A stretch of DNA of 64,000 nucleotides from NCBI RefSeq assembly GCF_003610295.1, contig NZ_RAPV01000001.1, forward strand, positions 6,758,001 through 6,822,000, written 5' to 3'. This DNA is from Paraburkholderia sp. BL23I1N1 (GTDB lineage: Bacteria > Pseudomonadota > Gammaproteobacteria > Burkholderiales > Burkholderiaceae). The notes under the pieces were generated by a model. The model ran no database searches. It was not told where the DNA came from and worked only from the letters and a program-made list of their open reading frames with translations. The position numbers and the translations under genes are program-made. Positions 35,497 to 43,087 of the stretch are shown piece by piece. Position 1 is the stretch's first letter; each line of letters begins with the position of its first letter.

Positions 35497-35847
35497 CTAT
35501 TTCCGGCCTTCCGCCACTGCCAGCTGCGTGATAGGCAACGTCAACGCGGCGTCGATCACGTCAACAATGTCCATATCGCCGAAATAATCGGCATACAGGT
35601 CGCCGGTCGCTGCCAGCAGGCCGCCGATTCCGTAGTTGAAGTCCGCCGGAACAATTGGCCTGAATCCCGAGGCATAGTGGGCGCGCGACGTGCACGCACC
35701 CAGATCATCCGCAGCGCCTGCGGGCGCGCTGCCGTTGCGGTTGCCGTCGCTGCGGGAGAAAGCATTGATGCTCTCCAGGCGCAAACCATGGCGGATCGCT
35801 GGGCAACAGATCGCTGCCGCGGCCATGACGAGTATGAGAACGCGCAT
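35497..35847 (-). CDS. Small exported hypothetical protein, possible YceK/YidQ-like lipoprotein
   Basis: This 116-residue protein starts with a signal-like segment (MRVLILVMAAAAICCPAIRH); the AAIC-C stretch could be a lipobox. The C-terminal pattern DMDIVDVIDAALTLPITQLA resembles the short YceK/YidQ lipoproteins, in which a D-x-P/D-T-L-x-L-P motif is typical, but the match is weak. The start is ATG at 35847 with no clear ribosome site. It converges with the degenerate regulator gene and lies in an envelope-gene neighbourhood, which fits an outer-membrane lipoprotein. Confidence 0.5.
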   Translation of the reverse strand: MRVLILVMAAAAICCPAIRHGLRLESINAFSRSDGNRNGSAPAGAADDLGACTSRAHYASGFRPIVPADFNYGIGGLLAATGDLYADYFGDMDIVDVIDAALTLPITQLAVAEGRK

Positions 35848-35974
35848 AACGGAAATACTCAAAGTTGATCTTGTGAATCAGACAGCCATAGGACACCGAA
35901 GTTTTTTTGGCTAAATTACACTCTCTTTCTGCTGGACCGGGCGACCTGCTTTCGGTAACGATGTTGAGCAGCGC

Positions 35975-36337
35975 TCAGCCGCGCCGCAGACGCGCGCGGG
36001 CCGCAGGCGTAGCGGGGTCGTCCGTCAGGGCGTGACGCTGACCGTTACGATGCAGACGCACGCGTTCCCTGATCTCGGCCACGGTCGCGGCGCCGCGCAC
36101 GGCAATGCAAGAGTACTCGCCGTTGCGATTGATCCACTCGACGATCCGGCAGCACTCGCCCCACGGTTGCATGAGTGGTGCGGAAACGCGGCAGCCGCGT
36201 ATCTTCACGACGTCGGAAACCCGTGGTGCGCTAACACCGTTTTGAGCCTCGCGGCGGGCGCCGGCAGCGGCGGCTGTTTTTCGGCCGGGCTGGAAACCGC
36301 GCGATTCAGCACGGCTCACAGGTGAAGAAACTTGCAT
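35975..36337 (-). CDS. Hypothetical protein, 120 aa
   Basis: ATG at 36337 has GGAG seven bases upstream and was preferred over the longer frame, whose first 91 codons overlap the divergent kinase gene. The N-terminal third is low-complexity and basic. The middle holds a compact conserved-looking block (CCRIVEWINRNGEYSCIAVR), and the C-terminus is Arg/Ala rich. No signal peptide or membrane segment is seen. I do not recognise the family. It is divergent from the BaeS-like kinase, with about 250 bp between them. Confidence 0.5.
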   Translation of the reverse strand: MQVSSPVSRAESRGFQPGRKTAAAAGARREAQNGVSAPRVSDVVKIRGCRVSAPLMQPWGECCRIVEWINRNGEYSCIAVRGAATVAEIRERVRLHRNGQRHALTDDPATPAARARLRRG

Positions 36338-36590
36338 GAGATTGCTCCACTGACTGAACTCACCACTGGACACGGCCTCTTTGTCAGGCCACCGCAAAAG
36401 TGCCATACCATCATATCCAGACAACGCGCAGATACAACGAAGAAAGGATGGAGAAGTTGTGGAGATTCGCCGGCAACTGTGGATTGACACAGCATTCATC
36501 CAGAATTCAGCCATGCAAAGTGAAACGATCCGAATTCGTCCAAGCCGCCCTTTCTGGACCCTCCTCTCGCGCGTGCGGCTGCAGCACCGA

Positions 36591-38249
36591 ATGACGATGC
36601 GCTTTGGCATTACCTGGAAAATGTTCCTCGCGGTGTTAATCGCATGCCTCGCGATTTCCCTAACTATGGGATACGCCTTGCGCGTGAGCTTCGAAAACGG
36701 TTTCCTGCACTATGTTCGGGAACGCAACGCCGGGCGCATCAAAGCCGTCATGGCGAAGGTTACGAGCGAATACGCCGCTCACGGCAACTGGAATTTCCCG
36801 CGGGAGCATCCCGACGCATGGCTCGCGCTGCTGGACGGCGCCGCCCACGACGCCCTGCGCGAAGAACTCGCCACCGCGCAGTTAGGCAAGTTGCCAGGCT
36901 GGCGAACCTTCCCGGGGAGCGGCAGCGTTCAACAACTGCTCGGCCCGCTCTCGGGCGCGTCGGAAGGACCGCACTGGGGCATGCGCCTTCCGCCCGCACC
37001 GCCACCCAACCAGGACATGGCGATGGATCGTGACCGTGTGTCGGCGAGCGGTGTCGCGAGCAGCGACAGTCGCTATGACCGGCCGCCTCCACCTGCCTCT
37101 TTGGCGTCTTCTCCCGCTTCGCCGTCGCGTGACAGCATGGTTCGCGACACGCCGCCCGAGGGGCCGCCCGTCACGCTCTACGACGCCAGTCACGAACTCG
37201 TGGCGAACACCGGTCAGCCTCCGCCGCCCGGCAGCACGATGCGACCGGTTGTCTACAGCGGCAAGGTCGTGGGCTGGCTTTCCGTGAACGGGCCCGACAC
37301 TCTTTCGGACGCTGCGGACATCGCATTCCAGGCGCAGCAGAAGCGCTCGACCCGGGAAATCGCGGGCGTGGCCGTCGTGCTCGCGGCGCTAGTCGCGCTG
37401 ATCCTCGCGCGTATCGTTCTCGCGCCGATCAAGCGCTTGATGAACGCAACGCATCGCCTCGCCGGCGGCGACTACACGACACGGGTGCCGGCCGGAAGAC
37501 GCGACGAGCTTGGCCGGCTGGCGGGCGACTTCAACGTATTGGCCGATCCGCTGCAAAAGGCTGAACGCTCCCGGCGCGATTTCATTGCGGATATCTCCCA
37601 CGAGCTGTGCACGCCGCTCGCCGTACTCCGTGGCGAACTGGAAGCCATCGAAGACGGCGTGCATGTGTTCAACCGCGATTCGCTCACCTCGCTGCAAACC
37701 GGAGTGAACATGCTCAACAAGCTCATCGAAGATCTCTACGAGCTTTCGCTGAGCGATGTCGGCGCACTCAGCTATCGCAAGACGCCGACTCACGTCGGGC
37801 AACTGGCGCGGGCTTCGATCGAGGCCATGCGGGAGTCGTTCAAGGCGAAGCGAATCGAGCTCGACCTGACCTGCACGCCGGAAATTGCCGAGACAACTTT
37901 CGCGGTCGACCCCGCTCGTTTCGTACAACTTCTGAAAAACCTGCTGCAAAATTCGTTGCGCTATACCGATCCGGACGGCCGCGTACATGTGTCGCTTTCG
38001 CAGAGCGGCAACGGTTGGCAACTTGACGTGCAGGACTCGTTGCCCGGCGTGCCCGGGGCCGCGCTCGACCATCTGTTCGACCGCTTCTATCGGGTGGACG
38101 AATCGCGCAGCCGTCAGAACGGTGGCGCGGGCCTCGGCCTCTCGCTGTGCCATGCGATTGTGACGGCGCATGGCGGTACGATCGACGCCAAGGCCTCGCC
38201 GCTTGGCGGCGTCTGGATCACTGCCTGTTTTCCGCCGGAAGGAGACTGA
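36591..38249 (+). CDS. BaeS-like sensor histidine kinase
   Basis: This protein of about 552 residues has a first membrane segment (MFLAVLIACLAISLTMGYAL) and a periplasmic domain of about 240 residues containing a proline-rich stretch (about 130-215). A second membrane segment (GVAVVLAALVALILARIVLA), HAMP, a HisKA domain with His337 and a HATPase_c domain follow (N box NLLQNSLRYTDPDG; DSLPGVPGAALDHLF; GAGLGLSLCHAI). The phospho-site reads SHELCTPLAVL, with Cys340 where Arg is usual. The start is uncertain: ATG at 36591 or 36597 places the membrane segment normally, while the frame is open to 36381. The response regulator gene starts four bases after its stop. Confidence 0.85.
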   Translation: MTMRFGITWKMFLAVLIACLAISLTMGYALRVSFENGFLHYVRERNAGRIKAVMAKVTSEYAAHGNWNFPREHPDAWLALLDGAAHDALREELATAQLGKLPGWRTFPGSGSVQQLLGPLSGASEGPHWGMRLPPAPPPNQDMAMDRDRVSASGVASSDSRYDRPPPPASLASSPASPSRDSMVRDTPPEGPPVTLYDASHELVANTGQPPPPGSTMRPVVYSGKVVGWLSVNGPDTLSDAADIAFQAQQKRSTREIAGVAVVLAALVALILARIVLAPIKRLMNATHRLAGGDYTTRVPAGRRDELGRLAGDFNVLADPLQKAERSRRDFIADISHELCTPLAVLRGELEAIEDGVHVFNRDSLTSLQTGVNMLNKLIEDLYELSLSDVGALSYRKTPTHVGQLARASIEAMRESFKAKRIELDLTCTPEIAETTFAVDPARFVQLLKNLLQNSLRYTDPDGRVHVSLSQSGNGWQLDVQDSLPGVPGAALDHLFDRFYRVDESRSRQNGGAGLGLSLCHAIVTAHGGTIDAKASPLGGVWITACFPPEGD

Positions 38250-38253
38250 CTTC

Positions 38254-38961
38254 ATGACCGAAGGGCGCCCTTCGCACATCCTGATCGTCGAGGATGAACC
38301 CAAGCTCGCCGCCGTGCTCGAAGCGTATTTGCAGCTCGAGGGTTTCGCCACCACGATCCTCGACGACGGCCATCAGGTCATGCCATTCGTTCGCTCGACG
38401 CCACCGGCGCTGCTGCTCGACCTCATGCTGCCCGGGCGCAGCGGCATGGATATCTGCCGCGAGCTACGGCAGTTTTCGGCCTTGCCCGTCATTATTCTGA
38501 CCGCGCGCATCGACGAAATCGACCGTCTGCTGGGTCTCGAGATCGGTGCCGACGATTACGTCTGCAAACCGTTCAGCCCGCGCGAAGTCGTGGCGCGCGT
38601 GAAGGCGATCCTGCGTCGCGCAACGCCTGCCGCCGCGGCTGCAACTGCGGCTGCGGACGGTTCGCCACCAGCGCCACAGGGTCTCGAAGTCGACGAGCAG
38701 TTTCATCTGGCTTTACTCGACGGCAAGGAACTCAAACTCACGCCGCTTGAGTTGCGCCTTCTCGCACTGCTGATGAAATCGCCGGGACGCATTTTTTCCC
38801 GCGACTACCTGCTGAGTCATCTCTACGCGGATCATCGCGTGGTCACCGACCGCACCATCGACAGCCATATCAAGAACCTGCGCCGCAAGTTGCAAGGCGC
38901 ACGGCCGGACAGCGAGCCGATCGCTTCCGTGTACGGGGTGGGCTACCGTCTGGAGATCTGA
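38254..38961 (+). CDS. BaeR-like OmpR-family response regulator
   Basis: This 235-residue regulator has a complete receiver: acidic pair in IVEDEP, phospho-acceptor Asp56 (LLLDLMLPG), Thr83 and Lys105 (DYVCKPF). A winged-helix effector follows (LTPLELRLLALLMKSPGRIF; TIDSHIKNLRRKL; YGVGYRLEI) after an Ala-rich linker. GGAAGGAG precedes the ATG at 38254, four bases after the kinase stop, so kinase and regulator form an operon. BaeSR systems respond to envelope stress and control efflux. The same role here is plausible given the neighbouring lptD/bamA genes but is not shown. Confidence 0.92.
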   Translation: MTEGRPSHILIVEDEPKLAAVLEAYLQLEGFATTILDDGHQVMPFVRSTPPALLLDLMLPGRSGMDICRELRQFSALPVIILTARIDEIDRLLGLEIGADDYVCKPFSPREVVARVKAILRRATPAAAAATAAADGSPPAPQGLEVDEQFHLALLDGKELKLTPLELRLLALLMKSPGRIFSRDYLLSHLYADHRVVTDRTIDSHIKNLRRKLQGARPDSEPIASVYGVGYRLEI

Positions 38962-39016
38962 TCGATACGGCGGGTCGCGCCCTGAGGTCTTCAACCGACG
39001 CTAGCCACGTTCGAAC

Positions 39017-39955
39017 TCAGCTCACCTCACCCGCCGCCGTCTCCGACGGCGGGCTCCATTGCGCGAATTCCTCGCTCAGAAAGTCGACGCACACCCGCAC
39101 CTTCGCCGATTGCGCAAGCCGCGCCGGGTATACCGCCCACAGGTTCGCGGGTTGCGTGACCTCGGGAAGAATTTGCTGCAACTGACCACTGTCGAGCAAC
39201 GGCCGCACGTCCCACATTGAGCGCAGCACGATCCCGCGTCCGGCCAACGCCCATTGCACGGCCACTTCGCCGTGATTGGTGGAAAGCGGCCCGGTGACCT
39301 TGATCGACACCGTTTCGCCACGCACATTCAAGCGCCACAAACCGAACGGATGGTCGCGCTCCTTGATCGCGAGACATGCATGCGCGGACAGATCGGCAAG
39401 TTGCCGCGGCGTGCCATGCCGCGCGAGATAACCGGGCGACGCGCACAACACGCGATGATTCGACGCGAGCCGCTTCGCGATCAGGTGCGGGGCGATCTCG
39501 TCGCCGATCCGGATATCGAGGTCGAAGCCTTCACCGCCCACGTCCACGAGACGGTCGAACAGATCGAGCCTCACGCTCAATTGCGGATACCGATCGGAGA
39601 AGCGGGCCAGCGCGGGCGCCAGGAAACGGCGGCCGAAACCGAAGCTGCTGGAGATACGCAGTTTGCCGCCGGGAATGCGGCGCGTGGTGGAGACGTCTTC
39701 CACCAGCTGGTCGACGTCGTCGAGAATCTTTTCGGCCCATGTGTAGACGCGCTCGCCGGCCTCCGTAATCGCGACGCGCCGTGTGGAACGATGCAATAAC
39801 CGCGTGCCAAGCGTAGTCTCGAGCACATTGATGCGTTTGCTGACGTAAGCCGCGGACACCGACAGCGCCTCCGCCGCCGCGCTGAAACTCGATTTGCGCG
39901 CCACTTCACAAAACACGCGCAAATCGCCGAGATCGGGTGACGGGACGGCATTCAT
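39017..39955 (-). CDS. LysR-family regulator, DmlR-like
   Basis: This 312-residue LysR regulator has an N-terminal winged helix (SFSAAAEALSVSAAYVSKRI) and a C-terminal substrate-binding domain (about 95-300). The start at 39955 (MNAVPSPDLGDL) matches the family; an upstream ATG in frame adds ten residues. It is divergent from a tartrate/D-malate dehydrogenase gene, 132 bp apart. This is the arrangement of dmlR-dmlA, so it probably activates that gene in the presence of D-malate or tartrate. Confidence 0.88.
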   Translation of the reverse strand: MNAVPSPDLGDLRVFCEVARKSSFSAAAEALSVSAAYVSKRINVLETTLGTRLLHRSTRRVAITEAGERVYTWAEKILDDVDQLVEDVSTTRRIPGGKLRISSSFGFGRRFLAPALARFSDRYPQLSVRLDLFDRLVDVGGEGFDLDIRIGDEIAPHLIAKRLASNHRVLCASPGYLARHGTPRQLADLSAHACLAIKERDHPFGLWRLNVRGETVSIKVTGPLSTNHGEVAVQWALAGRGIVLRSMWDVRPLLDSGQLQQILPEVTQPANLWAVYPARLAQSAKVRVCVDFLSEEFAQWSPPSETAAGEVS

Positions 39956-39971
39956 AGGTTTTCCGTTTATA

Positions 39972-39982
39972 CACGAATCGTG
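39972..39982. promoter_or_regulatory. Candidate LysR-binding palindrome between dmlR-like and dehydrogenase genes
   Basis: CACGA-A-TCGTG is a perfect inverted repeat 16 bp upstream of the LysR start codon and about 105 bp before the dehydrogenase. It is a candidate recognition site for the divergent LysR protein; the flanks fit a T-Nx-A pattern only loosely. Confidence 0.4.
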
Positions 39983-40087
39983 CACAGTGGCTTAACTGAA
40001 GCGACTATTTTAAGCTCAAACAGCAGGAATAAAATAACCGCAATCGAAACGTTGAAACGTTGAACGCCCTAATGGAGGAGCAGGAAC

Positions 40088-41170
40088 ATGTCGAAGACCT
40101 ATCGGATTGCGGTCATACCCGGCGACGGCATCGGTGTCGAAGTGATGCCGGAAGCCATTCGCGTGCTGGACACGGTGAAAAAGCGCTTCGGCATCGAACT
40201 GGAATATCAGCACATTGAATGGGCGAGCTGCGATTACTACGCCCAGCACGGCAAGATGATGCCGGACGACTGGAAAGCCCAACTGCAATCGGCCGACGCG
40301 ATTCTGTTCGGCGCGGTCGGCTGGCCCGACACCGTGCCCGACCATATCTCGCTGTGGGGCTCGCTGCTGAAATTCCGGCGCGAATTCGATCAGTACATCA
40401 ACTTGCGCCCTGCGCGCCTCTTCGCCGGTGTGCCTTCGCCGCTCGCGGGCCGCAAGGCGGGCGACATCGATTTCTGGATCGTGCGCGAGAACACCGAGGG
40501 GGAATATTCGTCGGTAGGCGGCGTGATGTTCGAAGGCACCGAGCGCGAGTTCGTGCTACAGGAATCCGTATTCACGCGGCACGGTAGCGAGCGCGTGCTG
40601 AAGTTCGCGTTCGATCTCGCGCAACGGCGCGAACGCAAGAAGATCACCGTGGCCACGAAGAGTAACGGCATTGCGATCAGCATGCCGTGGTGGGACAAAT
40701 GCGCGGCCGGTATCGCGGCGCAGTATCCGGATGTGACGTGGGACAAGCAGCACATCGACATTCTCTGCGCGCGCTTCGTGCTGAATCCGGACCGCTTCGA
40801 CGTGGTGGTCGCCACCAATCTGTTCGGCGACATCCTCTCCGATCTCGGTCCTGCTTGCACGGGCACGATCGGCCTCGCGCCGTCGGGCAATCTGAATCCG
40901 GATCGCAAGTTTCCGTCGCTGTTCGAGCCGGTGCACGGTTCGGCGCCGGATATCGCCGGCAAGAACATCGCCAATCCGATCGCGATGATCTGGTCGGCCG
41001 CGATGATGCTCGACTTCCTCGGCAATCACGAAGGCAAGGAACGCGAGGCGCATGACGCGATTCTCGCGGCGATCGAAGCGACGCTGATCGAAGGCCCGCA
41101 TACCGGCGACCTCGGCGGCAAGGCGAACACCACCGAAGTCGGTCAGGCGATCGCGGCAAAACTCGCCTGA
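40088..41170 (+). CDS. Tartrate dehydrogenase / decarboxylating D-malate dehydrogenase (TtuC/DmlA family)
   Basis: This 360-residue protein belongs to the isopropylmalate/isocitrate dehydrogenase superfamily. Its features are IAVIPGDGIGVEVMPEAI at the N-terminus, the substrate block RENTEGEYSSVGG, catalytic Lys in VATKSNGI, and the metal/NAD signature NLFGDILSDLGPACTGTIGL. The WPDTVPDHISLWGSLL segment is characteristic of the tartrate/D-malate subgroup. These enzymes oxidise and decarboxylate D-malate to pyruvate, or act on tartrate. GGAGGAGCAGGAAC precedes the ATG. It is divergent from a DmlR-like LysR gene. Deacylase and cupin genes follow in the same direction, 38 and 34 bp apart. Confidence 0.92.
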   Translation: MSKTYRIAVIPGDGIGVEVMPEAIRVLDTVKKRFGIELEYQHIEWASCDYYAQHGKMMPDDWKAQLQSADAILFGAVGWPDTVPDHISLWGSLLKFRREFDQYINLRPARLFAGVPSPLAGRKAGDIDFWIVRENTEGEYSSVGGVMFEGTEREFVLQESVFTRHGSERVLKFAFDLAQRRERKKITVATKSNGIAISMPWWDKCAAGIAAQYPDVTWDKQHIDILCARFVLNPDRFDVVVATNLFGDILSDLGPACTGTIGLAPSGNLNPDRKFPSLFEPVHGSAPDIAGKNIANPIAMIWSAAMMLDFLGNHEGKEREAHDAILAAIEATLIEGPHTGDLGGKANTTEVGQAIAAKLA

Positions 41171-41208
41171 GCCTGTTGATCCCAACCTACTCGCGAGGAC
41201 ACTTTCGA

Positions 41209-42210
41209 ATGAGCATGGAAGCCTATCCCATTGAAGTCGAATTTCCCGATATTTCGGTGCACGAACAATCGTCGTCCGGAATTGCCTACGTTCATACGTT
41301 CGACTCGGGCGTGCCGGGACCGCATGTGATGATCAACGCGCTCACGCACGGCAACGAAGTGTGCGGGGCGATCGTCGTCGACGAACTGCTGCGCCGTGGC
41401 TTTAGACCGCGTCGCGGATGCCTCACGCTCGGCTTTGCGAACGTCGCGGCCTATCGGCGCTTCGATCCTGCGAAGCCCGATGCGGCCCGCTTCGTCGATC
41501 AGGACTTCAATCGCGTGTGGACCGCCGCAATGCTCGACGATACGTCGCGCACGTCGAGCGAATTGGCCCGCGCACGCGAAATACGCCCGGTGATCGACAC
41601 GGTGGACATGCTGCTCGATCTGCATTCGATGCATGAGAAGAGCAAGCCGCTGATCGTGGCCGGACCGCTGCAGAAAGGCATCGACCTTGCGGTGTGTCTC
41701 GGCACGCCCGCCACGGTGATCTGCGACGCAGGTCATCCCGAGGGCCGCCGCATGCGCGATTACGAAGGCTTCGGCTCGGCGGACAGCGCGAAAAACGCGC
41801 TGCTGATTGAATGCGGACAACACTGGGAACAGAGCGCGGTCGCCGTGGCGCGCGACACGACCGCGCGCTTTCTGCTGCTCGCCAGCGTGATCGACGAAAC
41901 CGATCTGCCGGACGGCTGGCTGGCGCCGCTGCCGCCCGCTCAACACATTGTTCGCGTGACGCAACCGGTGGTCGCGACCAGCATGGATTTTCGTTTCGCG
42001 GCGCCGTACACCGGCCTGGAGATCTTTCCGGATGCCGGCGCGGTGATCGGCTGGTCGAACGGCGAAGCGGTGGTCACGCCGTACGACAACTGCATGCTCG
42101 TGATGCCGTCGCTGCGGCAGTTGCGCCCGGGCGTCACCGTCGTGCGGCTGGGCAAGATCGAACAAACCGTCACGAACGCAAACACGAGTTTCAATGCGGC
42201 CGGCCGATGA
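41209..42210 (+). CDS. Succinylglutamate desuccinylase/aspartoacylase-family zinc hydrolase
   Basis: This 333-residue protein is an M14-like metallo-carboxypeptidase-fold deacylase. The zinc ligands are visible as HGNE (NALTHGNEVCG) and the later His in LLDLHSMHE. Arg/Asp substrate residues follow in FVDQDFNRVW. Related enzymes remove acyl groups from N-acyl amino acids. ATG at 41209 is preceded by GAGGA; ATG at 41215 is also possible. It lies in the probable operon with the tartrate/D-malate dehydrogenase and a cupin, so the acyl substrate might release a dicarboxylate such as malate or tartrate. This is speculation from context. Confidence 0.82.
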   Translation: MSMEAYPIEVEFPDISVHEQSSSGIAYVHTFDSGVPGPHVMINALTHGNEVCGAIVVDELLRRGFRPRRGCLTLGFANVAAYRRFDPAKPDAARFVDQDFNRVWTAAMLDDTSRTSSELARAREIRPVIDTVDMLLDLHSMHEKSKPLIVAGPLQKGIDLAVCLGTPATVICDAGHPEGRRMRDYEGFGSADSAKNALLIECGQHWEQSAVAVARDTTARFLLLASVIDETDLPDGWLAPLPPAQHIVRVTQPVVATSMDFRFAAPYTGLEIFPDAGAVIGWSNGEAVVTPYDNCMLVMPSLRQLRPGVTVVRLGKIEQTVTNANTSFNAAGR

Positions 42211-42244
42211 ATCGGCTCCCACACATTCAAAAGGTAACGTGACC

Positions 42245-42589
42245 ATGAAGGTTCAAAGCATCAAGCAAAGCGTGAGTCTGCAGAATCTGGAGGACTGGGG
42301 CACTGCGGGGCTGCCCGGCACAACGCCGCTTCAGGTGTCGGGCGTGCAGCGCGTGATCAAGGGCAGCGAATCCATCGACACCGGCATTTTCGAATGCACG
42401 GCGGGCACGTATCGCCGCTCGGTCAAGCAGGCCGAGGTGATGCATTTCCTCGCGGGGCGCGGCCGCTTCACGCCCGACAACGAAGAAACCGTCCATTTTG
42501 AAAGCGGCGACACGCTCTTTTTCGAAGCCAATACAGAAGGACTTTGGGAAGTCGAGGAAACCATGCGAAAGGTTTATGTGATCTTTTGA
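42245..42589 (+). CDS. Small cupin-domain protein (EutQ/DUF861-like)
   Basis: This 114-residue single-domain cupin has a central barrel core (GIFECTAGTYRRSVKQAEVM and a second half with FESGDTLFFEANTEGLWEV). The metal-binding His residues of classical cupins are mostly lacking, which fits the DUF861 type. The function is unknown. It is the third gene downstream of the dehydrogenase and starts 34 bp after the deacylase with AAGG upstream. The downstream region to 42847 shows no other coding sequence. Confidence 0.82.
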   Translation: MKVQSIKQSVSLQNLEDWGTAGLPGTTPLQVSGVQRVIKGSESIDTGIFECTAGTYRRSVKQAEVMHFLAGRGRFTPDNEETVHFESGDTLFFEANTEGLWEVEETMRKVYVIF

Positions 42590-42789
42590 GCGTTGCCCTC
42601 CGCACTACTCCGAGCGTCGCTTCCCGGCGCTCGCCCCCACATCTCGCCCTGCCCCAAGCCGTATTCCCGGCGCACCCCGCGTCGCGGCATCTCGTACCGC
42701 CCCCCGCCGTTCCTTTGCTCCGTCCAACTTGATAGGCAACCGCAACATAGTCGGGTAATCCCGCGTTGCCCCTCGTTGTCAAACTACTT

Positions 42790-42836
42790 ACGATCCTAGA
42801 TCGTTCGCATAAAGAATCGTAGTTCTATATACGAAC
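42790..42836. promoter_or_regulatory. Cluster of short inverted repeats upstream of the porin relic
   Basis: ACGAT-CCTAG-ATCGT (42790-42804) and GTTC-TATATAC-GAAC (42822-42836) are perfect inverted repeats within 47 AT-richer bases. TTCGCATAAAGAA lies between them and recalls IclR-family sites. They probably belonged to the promoter of the lost porin gene or still serve the AAHS transporter. The preceding stretch 42590-42789 shows nothing recognisable. Confidence 0.4.
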
Positions 42837-42847
42837 AAAACGGATAG

Positions 42848-43009
42848 GCGCTGCAAGTGTTTCAGCGCACCCGCAACAACACGCTCGGCATGGCGGGTTC
42901 GGGCCGCCTCATCACAGCCACGGCGACTTTCGGTGACGGCTTGCAGAGTATGCCGTCGTCATTGCGCAGCCAGTTCGCGGCCGGCGTAGGCATCGTGCAC
43001 CGCTTCTAA
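42848..43009 (+). pseudogene. Relic 3' end of a Burkholderia-type outer membrane porin
   Basis: Fifty-three codons ending in TAA read as a porin C-terminus (ALQVFQRTRNNTLGMAGSGR through FAAGVGIVHRF). The final beta strand with terminal Phe and the GxxHRF ending are typical of Gram-negative porins of this group. An in-frame stop at 42845-42847 and lack of a start show that the body of the gene is gone. The relic sits between the cupin and AAHS transporter genes. Porins are often encoded next to aromatic-acid transporters. Confidence 0.7.
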
Positions 43010-43015
43010 CCAGCG

Positions 43016-43025
43016 TACGATCGTA
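43016..43025. promoter_or_regulatory. Perfect palindrome before the AAHS transporter gene
   Basis: TACGATCGTA is a perfect 10-bp palindrome 62 bp before the transporter start. It shares TACGAT with the inverted repeat at 42790, so both may bind one regulator. Confidence 0.35.
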
Positions 43026-43087
43026 AAAGAAAGGAAGGCTCGTTACGACGAACCTTCCCATGTTCTGCATGCAGTCAGGAGACCACC

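Noticed and set aside
39034..39052. GC-rich hairpin near the convergent ends of the BaeR-like and LysR genes
   Set aside because: It lies inside the LysR coding end, encodes part of its C-terminus and has no T run, so it is not called a terminator.
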